This document shows, piece after piece, positions 1 through 8,969 of a stretch of DNA of 64,000 nucleotides. The DNA lies in contig NZ_JBHSDH010000010.1 of assembly GCF_042651485.1 (NCBI RefSeq), positions 124,001 through 188,000 on the forward strand. The letters run 5' to 3'. The notes beneath the pieces were generated by a model, which was not told the DNA's origin, searched no databases, and saw only the letters and a list, made by a program, of their open reading frames with translations. The number at the start of each line of letters is the position of its first letter. The first letter of the stretch is position 1. The stretch comes from Sphingorhabdus_B arenilitoris (GTDB taxonomy: Bacteria > Pseudomonadota > Alphaproteobacteria > Sphingomonadales > Sphingomonadaceae). A program made the position numbers and the translations under genes.

Positions 1-816
1 GATAGCGCCGCCGCCTTTCCTGCCCCGATGTTGTTATTTGGATGCGGCAATATGGCCGGGGCCATGGTCACAGGATGGATGGCGGCGGGCGTGCCGGGCG
101 CGCATTTTCATATTGTCAAACCAACCGACCGCAACATACCCGCAGACGCGCGGCACTTCACCACCGCCGATCAGCCGGGACAGAAATATGACCAGCTGAT
201 GATTGGTATCAAACCCTATATGCTCGCCGAAATGGCGCAGGAGATTGCCGCGCTGCTTAATCCCGGTGCGCTTGTTATTTCCATCATGGGCGGGGTCAGC
301 ACCGATAGCTTGGCTCGGCATTTTCCCGGTGCGCGGATATTGCGGGTTATGCCCAATCTGGCGGTTGCGCTGGGCAAATCGCCGTTGGGGCTTTTTGCAA
401 AAGGGTTGAGCGAGGCGGACAAAGCTGATGCCGAGAAATGGCTTTGCGCATTGGGCACGCCTTATTGGATGCCGGCGGAGGAAGATATGCACGCCTTCAC
501 CGCCATCGCCGGATGTGCCCCCGCCTATCTATACCGCTTCATTGACGCACTTGCGGCAGCGGGAACGAAACTGGGCATTGAAGCAGAGCAGGCCGAGAGG
601 CTGGCCCGCGAAATGACGGAGGGTGCCGCGCTGCTGGCCGCGCAAAGCCCCTTTCCCCCTGCAGAGCTGGCCTCGCGTGTCGCGTCAAAAGGCGGTTCCA
701 CGGCAGCTGGCCTTGCGGTGATGGATGAAGATAAGGCGATATTACGCTTAATGGAAAACACGTTGCGCGCCGCGCATGACCGTTCGGTCGAGCAAGGAAA
801 GGAAGCAGAGGCATGA
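1..816 (+). CDS. proC: Pyrroline-5-carboxylate reductase (5' end outside window)
   Basis: This enzyme makes proline from pyrroline-5-carboxylate with NAD(P)H in the cytoplasm. The Rossmann motif GCGNMAGAM lies right at the visible N-terminus and the family signature ASKGGSTAAGLAVMDEDK is near the C-terminus. An ATG at 28 gives 262 residues, but the frame is open back to base 1 and encodes a stretch ending in AFPAP just before MLLFGCGNMAG. Family members usually have such residues before the dinucleotide fold, so the real start is probably upstream of the window. The TGA overlaps the ATG of the amidase gene by 4 bp, which suggests the two are co-transcribed. Confidence 0.93.
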   Translation, partial: DSAAAFPAPMLLFGCGNMAGAMVTGWMAAGVPGAHFHIVKPTDRNIPADARHFTTADQPGQKYDQLMIGIKPYMLAEMAQEIAALLNPGALVISIMGGVSTDSLARHFPGARILRVMPNLAVALGKSPLGLFAKGLSEADKADAEKWLCALGTPYWMPAEEDMHAFTAIAGCAPAYLYRFIDALAAAGTKLGIEAEQAERLAREMTEGAALLAAQSPFPPAELASRVASKGGSTAAGLAVMDEDKAILRLMENTLRAAHDRSVEQGKEAEA

Positions 817-2444
817 CATTTCGGACATTCGCATTCGCCGCATTGTTGATAACCGCCAGTCCCGCAGCAGCGTCAGTCGCGCCGCCGCCCTCCACGCAGG
901 ACGCCAGCGCCGCAATCGAGAAATATGGCCCGATCGAAAATCTCAGCCTGTTTGAACTGGCCGACGGGATTGATGACGGCCTGTTGAACAGCGAAGCGAT
1001 CGTGGCGGCCTATTTGAAAAGAATTGCCGAAATTGACGATGCTGGACCGACATTAAACGCCGTTATCGCGACCTTTCCCGACGCACTGGATCAAGCGCGG
1101 GCGATGGATGCAGAAATAAAAGCCGGTAAATATCGCGGACCGCTGCACGGTCTGCCTATTTTATTAAAGGACAATATCGAGGCCAAGGGTGACTTGCCGA
1201 CAACCGCCGGTTCATTGGCGCTGAAAGGTAACATAACCCAGCGCGATGCCCCGATGGTCGCCCGCCTGCGCGAAGCGGGCGCGGTGATATTGGGCAAAAC
1301 CAATCTGTCCGAATGGGCCAATATCCGCTCCGACGATAGTACCAGCGGATGGAGCGCCATCGGCGGCTTGACCAAAAACCCTCATGCGCTGGACCGCAAT
1401 ACATGCGGTTCATCGGCGGGAAGCGGGGCAGCTATGGCCGCGGGGCTTGCCGCTGCGACCATCGGCACCGAAACCAATGGCTCCATCGTATGCCCGTCCT
1501 CGGTCAACGGCATCGTCGGCTTCAAACCCACTGTAGGGCTGGTGTCCCGCACTCATATCGTCCCGATCAGCCATACACAGGATACCGCTGGACCGATGAC
1601 GAAAACCGTGTTGGACGCCGCGATCCTGTTGACCGCGATGGCTGGCACCGACCCAGCTGATTCCGCAACGAAAGACGCCGACACGTGGCGCGGGGATTAT
1701 GCAAATGGCCTGCGAGGCGGCGATTTGAAGAATGCCCGTATCGGCATTTTGCGCGATGAAGTGGGCGACAATGCCGGGGTGGCCGAATTGTTTGACCAAG
1801 CCGTGGCGCAAATGAAGGCGGCGGGCGCGGTAATTGTGGAAATAGCCGATAGCGGCATAGGCCTGGACAGCAATGTTGGCCGCGATGAAGGCATATTGCT
1901 GTTTGGTGAATTGAAATATGACATGGCCGCCTATTTGCAAAGCCTCCCCGCCGGTCTGGTCCCGCACAAAAACCTCGCCGATCTGATCGCATTTAACGCC
2001 GCCAATCCAGATACCGAATTGCAATATTTTGACCAAAGCGGATTTGAGCGCGGCGAGGCAACGACTTTGTCAAAAGAAGAGTTGCAGCAGCTGGCCGATA
2101 GCCTGACGCAGCGCGTGAATGATCATATCAACCGGTTGCTCGTAACGCATAAAGTCGATTTTCTGGTGCAGCCCACAAATGGCCCTGCATGGTTATCGGC
2201 CCTCGGCAAAGGTGACGACTTTACAGGCCCCAGCGCCAGCAGCTTGGCAGCGATAGCAGGCGCGCCGCATCTGACCGTTCCGATGGGCGCCGTGGGCGGC
2301 TTACCGGTGGGGATCAGCTTTACCGGCGCGCGCTGGCATGACCATGCCGTGTTGAAGGTCGGCTATGCCTATGAACAAATATCCAACGCCCGGGTGACAC
2401 CCACTTATGCCGCCAGCATTGAACCGCCGAAACCGGTTGAATAG
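813..2444 (+). CDS. Secreted amidase (amidase signature family)
   Basis: The protein has 543 residues and begins with a clear signal peptide (hydrophobic FAFAALLITASPAAAS), so it should act outside the cytoplasm. The amidase-signature core is intact: a Lys in PILLKDNIEAKG near residue 118, a Gly/Ser-rich CGSSAGSGAAM near residue 200, and the nucleophile region GTETNGSIVCPSS about 20 residues later, giving the Ser-cisSer-Lys triad. It hydrolyses an amide bond, but the substrate cannot be read from sequence. The start overlaps the proC stop by 4 bp. Exported members of this family are less common than the cytoplasmic GatA-like ones. A peptide or acylamide substrate is possible. Confidence 0.88.
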   Translation: MTFRTFAFAALLITASPAAASVAPPPSTQDASAAIEKYGPIENLSLFELADGIDDGLLNSEAIVAAYLKRIAEIDDAGPTLNAVIATFPDALDQARAMDAEIKAGKYRGPLHGLPILLKDNIEAKGDLPTTAGSLALKGNITQRDAPMVARLREAGAVILGKTNLSEWANIRSDDSTSGWSAIGGLTKNPHALDRNTCGSSAGSGAAMAAGLAAATIGTETNGSIVCPSSVNGIVGFKPTVGLVSRTHIVPISHTQDTAGPMTKTVLDAAILLTAMAGTDPADSATKDADTWRGDYANGLRGGDLKNARIGILRDEVGDNAGVAELFDQAVAQMKAAGAVIVEIADSGIGLDSNVGRDEGILLFGELKYDMAAYLQSLPAGLVPHKNLADLIAFNAANPDTELQYFDQSGFERGEATTLSKEELQQLADSLTQRVNDHINRLLVTHKVDFLVQPTNGPAWLSALGKGDDFTGPSASSLAAIAGAPHLTVPMGAVGGLPVGISFTGARWHDHAVLKVGYAYEQISNARVTPTYAASIEPPKPVE

Positions 2445-2453
2445 GTTCTGACC

Positions 2454-2909
2454 CTAGTCGCGTTTTTGGCGGCGGGGCAGCTCGAGATATTCCTCACTGA
2501 TCCTGACATTGCGGATAGCAAAGCGCACCTCGGCCATGAATAATATCAGCGCCGAGGCCAAAAGCCCGATGGCAATCAAAAACGCACCCACGGCATAGCG
2601 GCCCAATTGTAAGCCGGTAAATTCGATAACGAATAATATGCCGATCAAAATGCTGACCGTGATCGCACTCAGCACGCCGCAAGCAATCGCCCGGTTGACG
2701 ATATGGATGCGTTTTTCCAAATCACGCAGCTCTGCAACGACGCGGTCATGCTCCTGTCCTTTGGTTTCGGAATAAATGGCCTGCAAATCGCGCGACCTGT
2801 CGACCACGCGGGATAGGCGTCCGGTAAATAGCCCCAGCATGCTGCCCAGAGCAACCAGCAGAAATGCAGGCGTTAAAGCCGATTGTAGCAATGAGGATGT
2901 AGATTCCAT
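2454..2909 (-). CDS. DUF2721 family membrane protein
   Basis: I take the ATG at 2909, giving 151 residues. The open frame continues upstream to 3470 but that part runs antisense to the thioesterase gene and looks non-coding. The protein has an N-terminal hydrophobic helix (LTPAFLLVALGSMLGLFTG), a charged segment rich in Arg and Glu including RVVDRSRDLQAIY, and two more hydrophobic helices near the C-terminus (CGVLSAITVSILIGILFVIEF and AVGAFLIAIGLLASALILF). This arrangement matches DUF2721 inner-membrane proteins, whose function is unknown. It converges on the amidase gene (9-bp gap) and diverges from the thioesterase gene. Confidence 0.82.
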   Translation of the reverse strand: MESTSSLLQSALTPAFLLVALGSMLGLFTGRLSRVVDRSRDLQAIYSETKGQEHDRVVAELRDLEKRIHIVNRAIACGVLSAITVSILIGILFVIEFTGLQLGRYAVGAFLIAIGLLASALILFMAEVRFAIRNVRISEEYLELPRRQKRD

Positions 2910-2957
2910 AAATTGAATTTCCTTGCATGGACCGGCATCTTGGATAGGGAATAGTTT

Positions 2958-3422
2958 ATGACCAATGCAAGCACCAGTTCGGCCATTCCCACCGGAACCC
3001 GTTTTAATCCCGAAATCGTCAATAATTTCATGGGCAAAATTGGTCATGGCGGATTTTTGAATATGGAATATTCCGCGCATGGTGATGACTGGGTTGAATT
3101 GATGATTGATTGGCGCGCTGATTTGGTCGGTGACCCGCAAACCGGTGTTATCGCGTCGGCCGTGGTGATCAGCCTGCTGGATAATGCGACGAGCATGTCG
3201 ATCTGGCAAAAACGCGGGGAATTTATCCCGCAAGTTACGATGGATCTTCGACTTGATTATCTGCGCCCTTCTCCGGCGGGAGAGCGTGTCTATGGCCGGG
3301 GCATATGCTATCATATCAGCCGCAATATTGGTTTCGTCCGGGGCATTGCCCATAATGGCGACATTGACGATCCGCTCGCCCATGCCAGCGGCACTTTCAT
3401 CCGTGTGGGTGGTTGGCAATAA
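2958..3422 (+). CDS. PaaI-like hotdog thioesterase, first of a tandem pair
   Basis: The protein has 154 residues with the hotdog fold pattern of PaaI-type acyl-CoA thioesterases: a central helix GVIASAVVISLLDNATSMS, then strands ending in RLDYLRPSPAGERVYGRG. It lacks the usual HGG before the central helix (it has GVIAS in its place) but keeps the helix Asp in LLDNA. The following gene is a second hotdog protein that keeps HGG. The stop codon TAA shares one base with the ATG of that gene, so the two are very likely translated together and may form a mixed oligomer. The natural acyl-CoA substrate is unknown. Confidence 0.82.
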   Translation: MTNASTSSAIPTGTRFNPEIVNNFMGKIGHGGFLNMEYSAHGDDWVELMIDWRADLVGDPQTGVIASAVVISLLDNATSMSIWQKRGEFIPQVTMDLRLDYLRPSPAGERVYGRGICYHISRNIGFVRGIAHNGDIDDPLAHASGTFIRVGGWQ

Positions 3423-3841
3423 TGACAGAGGAAAATGAAACCGCGCAATTGCCGCCTTACGCCCGGGCATTGGGTATGATCATATCGGACAATAGCGGCG
3501 AAGCGCCCGTCATCGAAATGCCGTTTGACGATAAAGTGCAGGGCAGGCCCGGCTTCCTTCATGGCGGGGCGATATCGGGCCTATTGGAAATGGCCGCTGT
3601 GGCCGCCATTCATAAAGCGTTGATCAGCAGAGGCAGCGACGCGCCGATAAAGCAAGTTAACGTGACGGTTGATTTTATGCGCGGCGGTTTAACCAAAACA
3701 ACCTATGCCGTGGGCCATGTCGTTCGCATGGGCCGAACCATGGCCAATGTAGAGGCAACCGCGTGGCAGGATGATCCCAAAAAACCGATTAGCCGCGCGC
3801 AAATGCATTATTTGATCAAAACGAAAAGTGGTCCTACCTAA
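3422..3841 (+). CDS. PaaI-like hotdog thioesterase, second of a tandem pair
   Basis: The protein has 139 residues starting at the ATG overlapping the upstream stop; a TTG at 3413 would add three residues. The hotdog core is clear, with GFLHGGAISGLLEMAAVAAI (the HGG and helix Glu typical of active PaaI thioesterases) and the strand VNVTVDFMRGGLTKTTYAVG. It should hydrolyse acyl-CoA thioesters in the cytoplasm. Paired hotdog genes of this sort occur in other sphingomonads. It ends 4 bp into the convergent YbjN gene. Confidence 0.85.
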   Translation: MTEENETAQLPPYARALGMIISDNSGEAPVIEMPFDDKVQGRPGFLHGGAISGLLEMAAVAAIHKALISRGSDAPIKQVNVTVDFMRGGLTKTTYAVGHVVRMGRTMANVEATAWQDDPKKPISRAQMHYLIKTKSGPT

Positions 3842-4350
3842 GCCTCGCCATGGGTTTCCACTAACGCACTGGCAATCGCGTCTTCCGGGCTTTTGTCGCC
3901 CCAGATGATGAACTGAAACACCGGATAGAAGCGCTCACATTCGTCGATCGCAACATCGATGATGGTTTGCGCCTGATCGATCCCGAGCATGCCATTTGGG
4001 GGCAATAACGATCCATGACGGAATAATAAAATGCCATTATTCGACCATATATCGAAATGCCCCATCCACAATTGTTCGTTGATCAGGCCAAGCGCGCGAT
4101 AAATATCGTTTCTCTTATCACTCGGGACGGTCACATCGGGCAGGATGATGACCTGAAGGCTATTATCCTCCCCGCGCCAAATCGCTCTTATCTGATAGCT
4201 GGCCCAGCTTCCCTTATATTCTGCACTAACCTCTTCGTCGCCATTGGCTTCATGCGACCAGCCGCGTGCCTCGAACAAGGCGGCAAACATATCCATCGGT
4301 GCCGATTCGTCGCGGTCAAAGCTGGCGAAATCTTCGTCGGGATCAGGCAT
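3838..4350 (-). CDS. YbjN domain-containing protein
   Basis: I start at the ATG at 4350 (170 residues, MPDPDEDFASFDRD); an upstream start at 4392 would add 14 residues but has no better ribosome site. The sequence matches the YbjN family seen in alphaproteobacteria, with MFAALFEARGWSHEANGDEE followed by a mixed alpha/beta domain similar to type III secretion chaperones. Family members are cytoplasmic and have been linked to motility and stress tolerance, without a defined activity. It is convergent with the thioesterase pair, sharing 4 bp. Confidence 0.78.
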   Translation of the reverse strand: MPDPDEDFASFDRDESAPMDMFAALFEARGWSHEANGDEEVSAEYKGSWASYQIRAIWRGEDNSLQVIILPDVTVPSDKRNDIYRALGLINEQLWMGHFDIWSNNGILLFRHGSLLPPNGMLGIDQAQTIIDVAIDECERFYPVFQFIIWGDKSPEDAIASALVETHGEA

Positions 4351-4488
4351 AGGGGCGAAACCGGATGAGCATAGCCGTCTATTGCCTTGCACGCAGAATC
4401 AGCGCAAGCGCGATGATGGGCCGCCACGCACAAGTCTGTGGGTGCATTGTGGAAAACTATTGTGGGCAGGGTTAACCGCCCGGCCTCC

Positions 4489-4818
4489 CTATGCTTTTGG
4501 TTTGCGCGGTGCGGGCTTTGCTGCGGCTTTGCGCGTCGCTGCTTTGGCGGCAGGCTTTGCGGCAGCTTTGGCAGGCTTCATCCCCGCCTCCAACTGCTCA
4601 ACACGCTTGGCCAGCGCCTCTGCCTCTGCGCGCGCATTGGCGGCCATTTGCTTCACCGCTTCAAATTCCTCGCGCGTCACCAGATCGAGTCCGCCAGTCC
4701 ATTCCTTGGCCCGTTCCCGCATATTTTCCTGCGCCTCGCGGCCCATGCCTGCAACCGTGCCCGCCACACCGTTCAGCATTTTGGCGATGTCGTCAAAAAT
4801 CTTATTTTCGCTTTGCAT
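4489..4818 (-). CDS. ubiK: UbiK-family accessory factor (BMFP domain)
   Basis: The ATG at 4818 has GGAG seven bases upstream, which favours it over a TTG two codons earlier, and gives 109 residues. The protein has an amphipathic N-terminal helix (KIFDDIAKMLNGVAGTV), a coiled-coil region with REEFEAVKQMAANARAEAEA and ALAKRVEQLEAG, and a Lys/Ala/Pro-rich tail of about 30 residues (KAAAKPAAKAATRKAAAKP). This matches the BMFP/UbiK family, which assists aerobic ubiquinone synthesis and forms trimers. The basic tail is longer than in E. coli UbiK and is common in alphaproteobacteria. Confidence 0.82.
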   Translation of the reverse strand: MQSENKIFDDIAKMLNGVAGTVAGMGREAQENMRERAKEWTGGLDLVTREEFEAVKQMAANARAEAEALAKRVEQLEAGMKPAKAAAKPAAKAATRKAAAKPAPRKPKA

Positions 4819-4851
4819 ATTCAAACTCCGTCTTGCCGTAATGGCTGTGTC

Positions 4852-5403
4852 TTATCCTATTTGGGCGCTCGCTGCTGGAACGTAAAGACCCTCTGCATCA
4901 GGATTCAACCTATCTATCTGAAAATTGAGAATAGAAGCGAAGCTAAGCCAGGCCAAATAGGGCACCATCAACCACGCCGCCGCCTTGCGAATGCGGCCAA
5001 AGGCAAAGGTAGCCGCTATTGCAATGAATAATATCGCGAGGATGAGGTAAAATGCGGTCGTCACCTGATGCTGTCCGAAAAATAGCGGTGACCATGCAAA
5101 GTTGAGCAATAGCTGAGCCAAAAATAACCCGATGGCAAGCCCCCGGCCCTTTGCGCCGCGCGCGTGCAAAATCATTGCGAAGGCGAGGCCAATCAGCAAA
5201 TATAAAATCGGCCATACCACGCCAAATACCCAGCCCGGCGGTTGAATTTCCGGTTTCACCAATTCCTGATACCATGCATTTTCTTCGCCCGATCCAGAGA
5301 CAGTTCCAGACAGGAAGCCGAGTAACATAATCGTCGGAATCACGAATAACGACCATCGCAGCAATGACATGCGGAGCTGTGAGGAAGAGGCAAGCTGGTT
5401 CAT
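4852..5403 (-). CDS. tspO: TspO/MBR family protein
   Basis: The predicted protein has 183 residues starting at the ATG at 5403. It has five hydrophobic segments and the family motifs WYQELVKPEIQPPGWVFGVV, NFAWSPLFFGQHQ and VPYLAWLSFASILNF. TspO proteins are membrane proteins that bind porphyrins and, in eukaryotes, cholesterol; in photosynthetic alphaproteobacteria TspO down-regulates pigment genes in response to oxygen. Its role here is unknown. The N-terminus is longer than usual by roughly 20 residues. It lies 33 bp upstream of ubiK on the same strand. Confidence 0.9.
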   Translation of the reverse strand: MNQLASSSQLRMSLLRWSLFVIPTIMLLGFLSGTVSGSGEENAWYQELVKPEIQPPGWVFGVVWPILYLLIGLAFAMILHARGAKGRGLAIGLFLAQLLLNFAWSPLFFGQHQVTTAFYLILAILFIAIAATFAFGRIRKAAAWLMVPYLAWLSFASILNFQIDRLNPDAEGLYVPAASAQIG

Positions 5404-5497
5404 AGCAGAATTTCTTTCAATTGGTCGCAGCAATCGGAATGCGGGGAATCGCAAAAGCTTATCCCCCTCAGTCTTAAGCATGGTAGTTCAATAGAAC

Positions 5498-5527
5498 AAG
5501 GCCGCTCACCCCAGGATGAACGGCCTT
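5498..5527 (-). terminator. Inverted repeat, possible terminator
   Basis: AAGGCCG at 5498-5504 pairs with CGGCCTT at 5521-5527 around a 16-base loop. It sits 55 bp past the stop of the small gene at 5583-5885 and upstream of tspO. The run of T after the stem on the minus strand is weak, so it may be an inefficient terminator or only a structured spacer. Confidence 0.4.
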
Positions 5528-5582
5528 GAAATATTTTGGGACGGTTTGGCGAAGGAGCTTAACCCCGCCGCCAAATGCCGAA

Positions 5583-5885
5583 TTAAGCTTTGCGTGTGCC
5601 GCTCAGACCCATGGATCCAAATGCGCCAGCAACAACTTCGCCAGTGATCGAATCGCCGTCAACAGTCGCGCTGCATTCCAAGGTCATTGGCATCGGCACA
5701 GTCATGTCCATTTTCCATGTCAGCGTGTTGCCGTCAACGCTGCCGTCGTTAATGTCCATGCTGCCCATTGCGCCAGCCATGCTGCCGCTAAAGCTTGCGC
5801 CATCGCTGTTTACGGTCAAAACCGAATTTTGGTCGCCCATGGGGCTTTTCACTACAACGTCATATGCGCCGTCAACTGCTGCCAT
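5583..5885 (-). CDS. Small beta-rich protein of unknown function
   Basis: The 100-residue product has no signal peptide or membrane segment. It alternates short polar strands and Gly/Ser turns (MAAVDGAYDVVVKSPMGDQN, GASFSGSMAGAMGSMDINDG, SATVDGDSITGEVVAGAFGS), so it is probably a small beta sandwich or barrel that is Met-rich. I do not recognise an established family, though I believe similar proteins occur in sphingomonads. It lies 35 bp downstream of the M16 peptidase gene and may be in its transcript. Confidence 0.7.
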   Translation of the reverse strand: MAAVDGAYDVVVKSPMGDQNSVLTVNSDGASFSGSMAGAMGSMDINDGSVDGNTLTWKMDMTVPMPMTLECSATVDGDSITGEVVAGAFGSMGLSGTRKA

Positions 5886-5920
5886 TTTCTGTCTCCTAAA
5901 AACTTTTTAATATGCCAGGA

Positions 5921-8833
5921 TCATTCTTTATCCGCGGTGCTATCGGTAGCAGCTTCTGCAGCCATTTCAATTGGCAATCCCAATTTATCAAGCTGCGGTT
6001 TGACGGTTTCAGCGTCCCCGACCACCACAAATAACAGGTCGTTGGTCCGCAAATCGCCGCGTGCCGCAGCGTCAACATCAGCCGCTGTCATTGCCCGATA
6101 TTTATCCGCGATTTTTTCATAATAATCATCAGGGCGTCCATAATTGACGATATTTTGCACACCGCCGAGCACATCAGCCGAAGTTTCAAAGCTGCCCGGT
6201 AATTCCCGGATGCTGCCATTGACGGTGCGCGTCAGCTCCGCCTCGGTAACGCCTTTATCAGTCAAAAAGGCATTAGAATCCTTCAACAATTCGGTGATCG
6301 AGTCTCCTGTCCGGTCAGCCTGCACCGGCGCATAAATCTGGAAACTGATCTGTTCCTTGCCAGACGTAATTTGACTGCCGACGCCGTAGGACCAATTTTT
6401 GGTTTCGCGCAAGTTGGTGTTCAGTCGGCTTAAGAAACTGCCGCCCAAAACGTCATTCGCCGCGCGCAATGTCACCAGATCATCGGAGCCTTTTTTGTCT
6501 ATGACATGCGCAGCCACGATTACAGACTGCGGCGATTTCGGACGATTGACCAAAACAATGCGTGAAGTCTGCTCTGGAATTTTGACGTTAAAATTCTTCT
6601 GCGGGGCAGCGGTTTTGGGGGCGGCCCATTGTCCCAAACTTTTGTTCAATATCCGGCTTACCTCGGATAGGCTGGTATCCCCCACAACAAATACCTGCGC
6701 TTTGTCGGGGCGCAGCCATTTTTGGTGAAATGCAATCAAATCATCACGGCTGAGCTGTTTTACGACTTCGGCGTCGCCGGTCCCTGATGGCGGGGTGCCA
6801 TAGGGGTGGTCCTTACCAAATAGCAGCGGCATCAACGTCCGAAACGCGAGCGGAAATGGCTCTGTCAATTCGGAGGATAACCGGTTGAGCTGCTGCGCGC
6901 GGACGCGTTCCAGCTCGGCGGGATCCATCGCTGGATTGCGGATCAAATCAGTGAGCAAATCGACCGATGCTTCCAAATTGGGTTTCAGCGCAAATAGCTG
7001 GAATATCGTATTGTCGCTGCTCGCCCGCGATGAAATATTCGCGCCCAGCCGCTCCTGCGCCTCGGCCAGTTGCACACTATTGAGCGTTTTTGTGCCTTCA
7101 TCCATCAAGGACAGCATTAAAGATTGCGTGCCCAATGCGTCCTTTGGATCAGCGGCATAGCCGACGTCAAAACTGACTGCGACTTGCACAGCCGGAACCG
7201 CTGATCTTTTGGCAAAGAAAACCTCTATGCCATTGGCCAGTGTGGTCCGTTCAATATCAGGGAAATCGAGCGCCTGTAATGTGCCGACCTCAGGAAATTT
7301 CGAACGGTCGGCTCCTGTGTTGGCTATCGGCGTCTTTTGCGCTTTCGCATCATCCGGGCCGAAATAATATTCAGGGGTAAGCGCCCCAGCGCCAACAGCC
7401 ATCGCTGGCGCTGTGATAAATCCGCCTCGATTTTCACCGCCTTCGGTGCGCTCTCCCGGCTCGACAATCAAAGAGAATACCGGGCGCGATAGCCATTTAC
7501 GGGTCACTTGTTGGACCTGTTCTGGAGTGGTCGCTGCTGCCCGTTCCAGCTCAACCTTATATTCACCGATATTGTTTGAATAGAGTAGCCCCTCGGCCAA
7601 CTTAGGCGCTTTGCCGCTGAACCCGCCCACTTGTTCCAGCCCGCGGATAGTCCCGGAAACATAAGTGGTTACCGCCCGCTGGAGCTCATCGTCGGTCGGA
7701 CCTTTATTCAGGAAATCAGCGATCTGCTCATCAAGCTTGGCCGCCACCAAATTCGCATCCACGCCAGGTTTCACATCGGCATAAATGACAAATTGACCGC
7801 CTTGAGCAAAAATCTGTGCGTTTGCAGAAACATCAACGGCCACCTGCTGTTCGCGGACCAAGCTATTTTCCAGCCGAGAGCTGGCAAGGCCGCCCAAAAC
7901 AGAACCCGCCATCGACAGCGGCAGGTAATCCGGATTATTGAGACCGGGCACGGCCCACATGCGGTAAATACGGGTCGTGGAGACCTGATCCTTTATCGTT
8001 TTGGACTTGGGCGCATCCAGTGTAGGCACATCGATATCCAGCGGCTTGATCGCGGGGCCGCTTGGAATATCGCCGAACCATTTGGTCACTTTTTCCTTGG
8101 CAGTGGCAAGGTCAATATCCCCCGCCAACACCAGCACCGCGTTATTAGGGCCGTAATTGTCGGTGAACCATTTTTTCACATCCTCAAGACTAGCCGAATC
8201 CAGGTCCGCCATCGAACCAATGGTGCTGTGGTGATAGGGGTGACCGGAAGGGTAGAGATTTTCGAGCTGCTCATATTCGGTGAGGCCAAAAGGCTGATTA
8301 TCGCCCTGCCTTTTTTCATTTTGAACAACGCCGCGCTGAATATCCAGCTTCTCTTGCGTAACCGCACCGAGCAGATGCCCCATTCGGTCACTCTCCAAAA
8401 ACAACGCGAGATCGAGAGCACCCGTCGGCACGGTTTCAAAATAATTGGTCCGGTCAAACCAAGTGGTGCCGTTCAGGTCGGTCGCGCCGACTTGTTGCAG
8501 CGGTTCAAATGTATCGCCTGGTGCGTTTTCACTGCCGTTAAACATGAGATGCTCAAACAAATGCGCAAATCCCGTTTTACCTTCGGGCTCGTTTTTCGAT
8601 CCAACACGGTACCAGACTGACACGGCCACAATGGGTGCTTTGCGGTCGGTATGGACAATGACTTCCAGCCCGTTATCCAGCTTAAAATTCTCATAAGGAA
8701 TATCGACCGCTTTGATCAGATCAGCCACAGGAGCGGCTTCGGCAGCAGCAGCCTGCGCCGTCTGCGCAGCAACCGGTATCGCGGTCAAGCTGGTTGCCGA
8801 TAATAATAATGCAACGGATAATTTACGGATCAT
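5921..8833 (-). CDS. M16 family zinc metallopeptidase, two-domain, exported
   Basis: The 970-residue protein has a signal peptide (KLSVALLLSATSLTAIPVAA). The N-terminal M16 domain has the inverted zinc motif HxxEH in HLFEHLMFNGSE near residue 90 and a downstream Glu in GVVQNEKRQ. The second, C-terminal M16 domain (from about residue 520) has no HxxEH and shows LSLMDEGT at the matching place, so it is the inactive half that closes the chamber. Such periplasmic proteins degrade peptides; some also bind pyrroloquinoline precursors, but no pqq genes are here. It lies 136 bp downstream of the acylase gene on the same strand. Confidence 0.92.
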   Translation of the reverse strand: MIRKLSVALLLSATSLTAIPVAAQTAQAAAAEAAPVADLIKAVDIPYENFKLDNGLEVIVHTDRKAPIVAVSVWYRVGSKNEPEGKTGFAHLFEHLMFNGSENAPGDTFEPLQQVGATDLNGTTWFDRTNYFETVPTGALDLALFLESDRMGHLLGAVTQEKLDIQRGVVQNEKRQGDNQPFGLTEYEQLENLYPSGHPYHHSTIGSMADLDSASLEDVKKWFTDNYGPNNAVLVLAGDIDLATAKEKVTKWFGDIPSGPAIKPLDIDVPTLDAPKSKTIKDQVSTTRIYRMWAVPGLNNPDYLPLSMAGSVLGGLASSRLENSLVREQQVAVDVSANAQIFAQGGQFVIYADVKPGVDANLVAAKLDEQIADFLNKGPTDDELQRAVTTYVSGTIRGLEQVGGFSGKAPKLAEGLLYSNNIGEYKVELERAAATTPEQVQQVTRKWLSRPVFSLIVEPGERTEGGENRGGFITAPAMAVGAGALTPEYYFGPDDAKAQKTPIANTGADRSKFPEVGTLQALDFPDIERTTLANGIEVFFAKRSAVPAVQVAVSFDVGYAADPKDALGTQSLMLSLMDEGTKTLNSVQLAEAQERLGANISSRASSDNTIFQLFALKPNLEASVDLLTDLIRNPAMDPAELERVRAQQLNRLSSELTEPFPLAFRTLMPLLFGKDHPYGTPPSGTGDAEVVKQLSRDDLIAFHQKWLRPDKAQVFVVGDTSLSEVSRILNKSLGQWAAPKTAAPQKNFNVKIPEQTSRIVLVNRPKSPQSVIVAAHVIDKKGSDDLVTLRAANDVLGGSFLSRLNTNLRETKNWSYGVGSQITSGKEQISFQIYAPVQADRTGDSITELLKDSNAFLTDKGVTEAELTRTVNGSIRELPGSFETSADVLGGVQNIVNYGRPDDYYEKIADKYRAMTAADVDAAARGDLRTNDLLFVVVGDAETVKPQLDKLGLPIEMAAEAATDSTADKE

Positions 8834-8969
8834 TGGACGCTCCCCGGCGGTGTTTATGATGGAACAAAATGGATGGCCGCAATGGTAAGGCCGCTCTGCC
8901 CGATATGCAGCGGTAAAGACCCAGCATGGTCAATATTTTCGACAAACGCCAACTTTACTGAACCAATCC

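Noticed and set aside
2910..3470. N-terminal extension of the DUF2721 protein
   Set aside because: It lies antisense to the first thioesterase, and the DUF2721 pattern begins at 2909.
7631..8620. Plus-strand open frame opposite the M16 peptidase gene
   Set aside because: The M16 product is a clear family member with HxxEH, so the plus-strand frame is antisense to real coding sequence.
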